Source: Acidobacteriota bacterium
GTDB lineage: Bacteria > Acidobacteriota > Vicinamibacteria > Vicinamibacterales > UBA2999
Assembly (NCBI GenBank): GCA_947478985.1
Contig: CANJYC010000115.1
Span: 1 to 6,308 of the forward strand
Direction: 5' to 3'
Length of the DNA stretch: 6,308 bases
Shown here: positions 5,997-6,308 of the stretch, piece by piece
How positions within the stretch are numbered: the stretch's first letter is position 1
How the letters are laid out: the number at the start of each line of letters is the position of its first letter
Position numbers and translations under genes: made by a program
Notes under the pieces: model-generated
Databases searched by the model: none
What the model was told of the DNA's origin: nothing
The model's input: only the letters and a program-made list of their open reading frames with translations

Positions 5997-6308
5997 CCAT
6001 GAGCGAGTTCGAACAGCGGATCCAGGCCCAACGGCCGACCGGGTCGGCGCACTACGACGCCGAATACTTCACGGGCGAGTGGCGCGATGCCGGCAACAAT
6101 TACAACCTGGAGACGCGCCGGCAGATCGAGGCGAAGAACCCCGCTCTGATCAAGGACGTATTCCAGCCCGTCAGGGCGCTCGACCTGGGCTGCGGTCCCG
6201 GCGCGCTCATGCATCTGCTCTGGGAGCTTGGTGTCGACGTGCAGGGGATCGATTTTGCCGAGAGCAGCCGTCGCCTTGCGACGCCGGAGGTGCGCGACCG
6301 CATCACGA
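5993..6308 (+). CDS. Class I SAM-dependent methyltransferase, N-terminal part, 3' truncated
   Basis: About 105 residues are present before the right edge. The start reads MTMSEFEQR, with a YDAEYFTGEWR segment often seen just before the SAM domain in glycan-cluster methyltransferases. The SAM-binding motif I is LDLGCGPG with Asp64, followed by GVDVQGIDFAESS, whose Asp87 is the ribose-binding acidic residue. ATG 5993 is chosen because its ATGA overlaps the upstream stop and AGGGA sits about 5 bases upstream; ATG 5999 is a close alternative. It differs from the first methyltransferase in lacking a cysteine-rich N-terminal module, so it is a separate subfamily. The substrate is unknown; a glycan or lipid-linked sugar acceptor is likely from context. 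Confidence 0.88.
   Translation, partial: MTMSEFEQRIQAQRPTGSAHYDAEYFTGEWRDAGNNYNLETRRQIEAKNPALIKDVFQPVRALDLGCGPGALMHLLWELGVDVQGIDFAESSRRLATPEVRDRIT

Overview
The window is a gene-packed, GC-rich stretch of bacterial DNA with every gene on the + strand. It reads as an internal part of a surface-glycan (exopolysaccharide, O-antigen or glycoprotein sugar) biosynthesis operon. Neighbouring genes overlap by 4 bases (GTGA or ATGA) at four junctions and by 11 bases at another. The only true gap between genes is 19 bases. No promoter, terminator, RNA gene, mobile element or CRISPR array is visible. The strong G/C third-position preference and the GTG start codons suit a high-GC soil or sediment bacterium such as an Acidobacteriota or Rokubacteria-like lineage. 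That placement is an impression from composition and gene style, not a measurement.

Layout: (1) 2-724 is the C-terminal part of a hydrolysing UDP-N-acetylglucosamine 2-epimerase, cut by the left edge; its recognisable homology ends near 514. (2) About 541-1440 is a SAM-dependent methyltransferase with an N-terminal four-cysteine zinc-binding module, which has no normal start codon. (3) 1437-2132 is a CMP-sugar synthetase of the acylneuraminate cytidylyltransferase family. (4) 2152-3183 and (5) 3173-4414 are two tandem, diverged paralogs of a family I cannot name, with features suggestive of a glycosyltransferase. (6) 4411-5556 is an extended short-chain dehydrogenase/reductase (SDR) nucleotide-sugar epimerase, most like dTDP-L-rhamnose 4-epimerase. 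(7) 5553-5996 is a small HxGH nucleotidyltransferase. (8) 5993 to the right edge is the N-terminal part of a second class I SAM methyltransferase.

How they fit together (inference): the 2-epimerase and the CMP-sugar synthetase are the first and last dedicated steps of nonulosonic acid (sialic, legionaminic or related) activation, although no NeuB-type synthase lies in the window. The SDR epimerase and the small nucleotidyltransferase point to further activated sugars, and the two methyltransferases to decoration. The paralog pair is the most plausible source of transfer activity in view.

The points most worth a second look are the unexplained frame change between genes 1 and 2, the uncharacterised tandem paralog pair, and two in-frame poly-G tracts (G7 and G8) in the second paralog, which could be indel-prone switches or assembly weak points.
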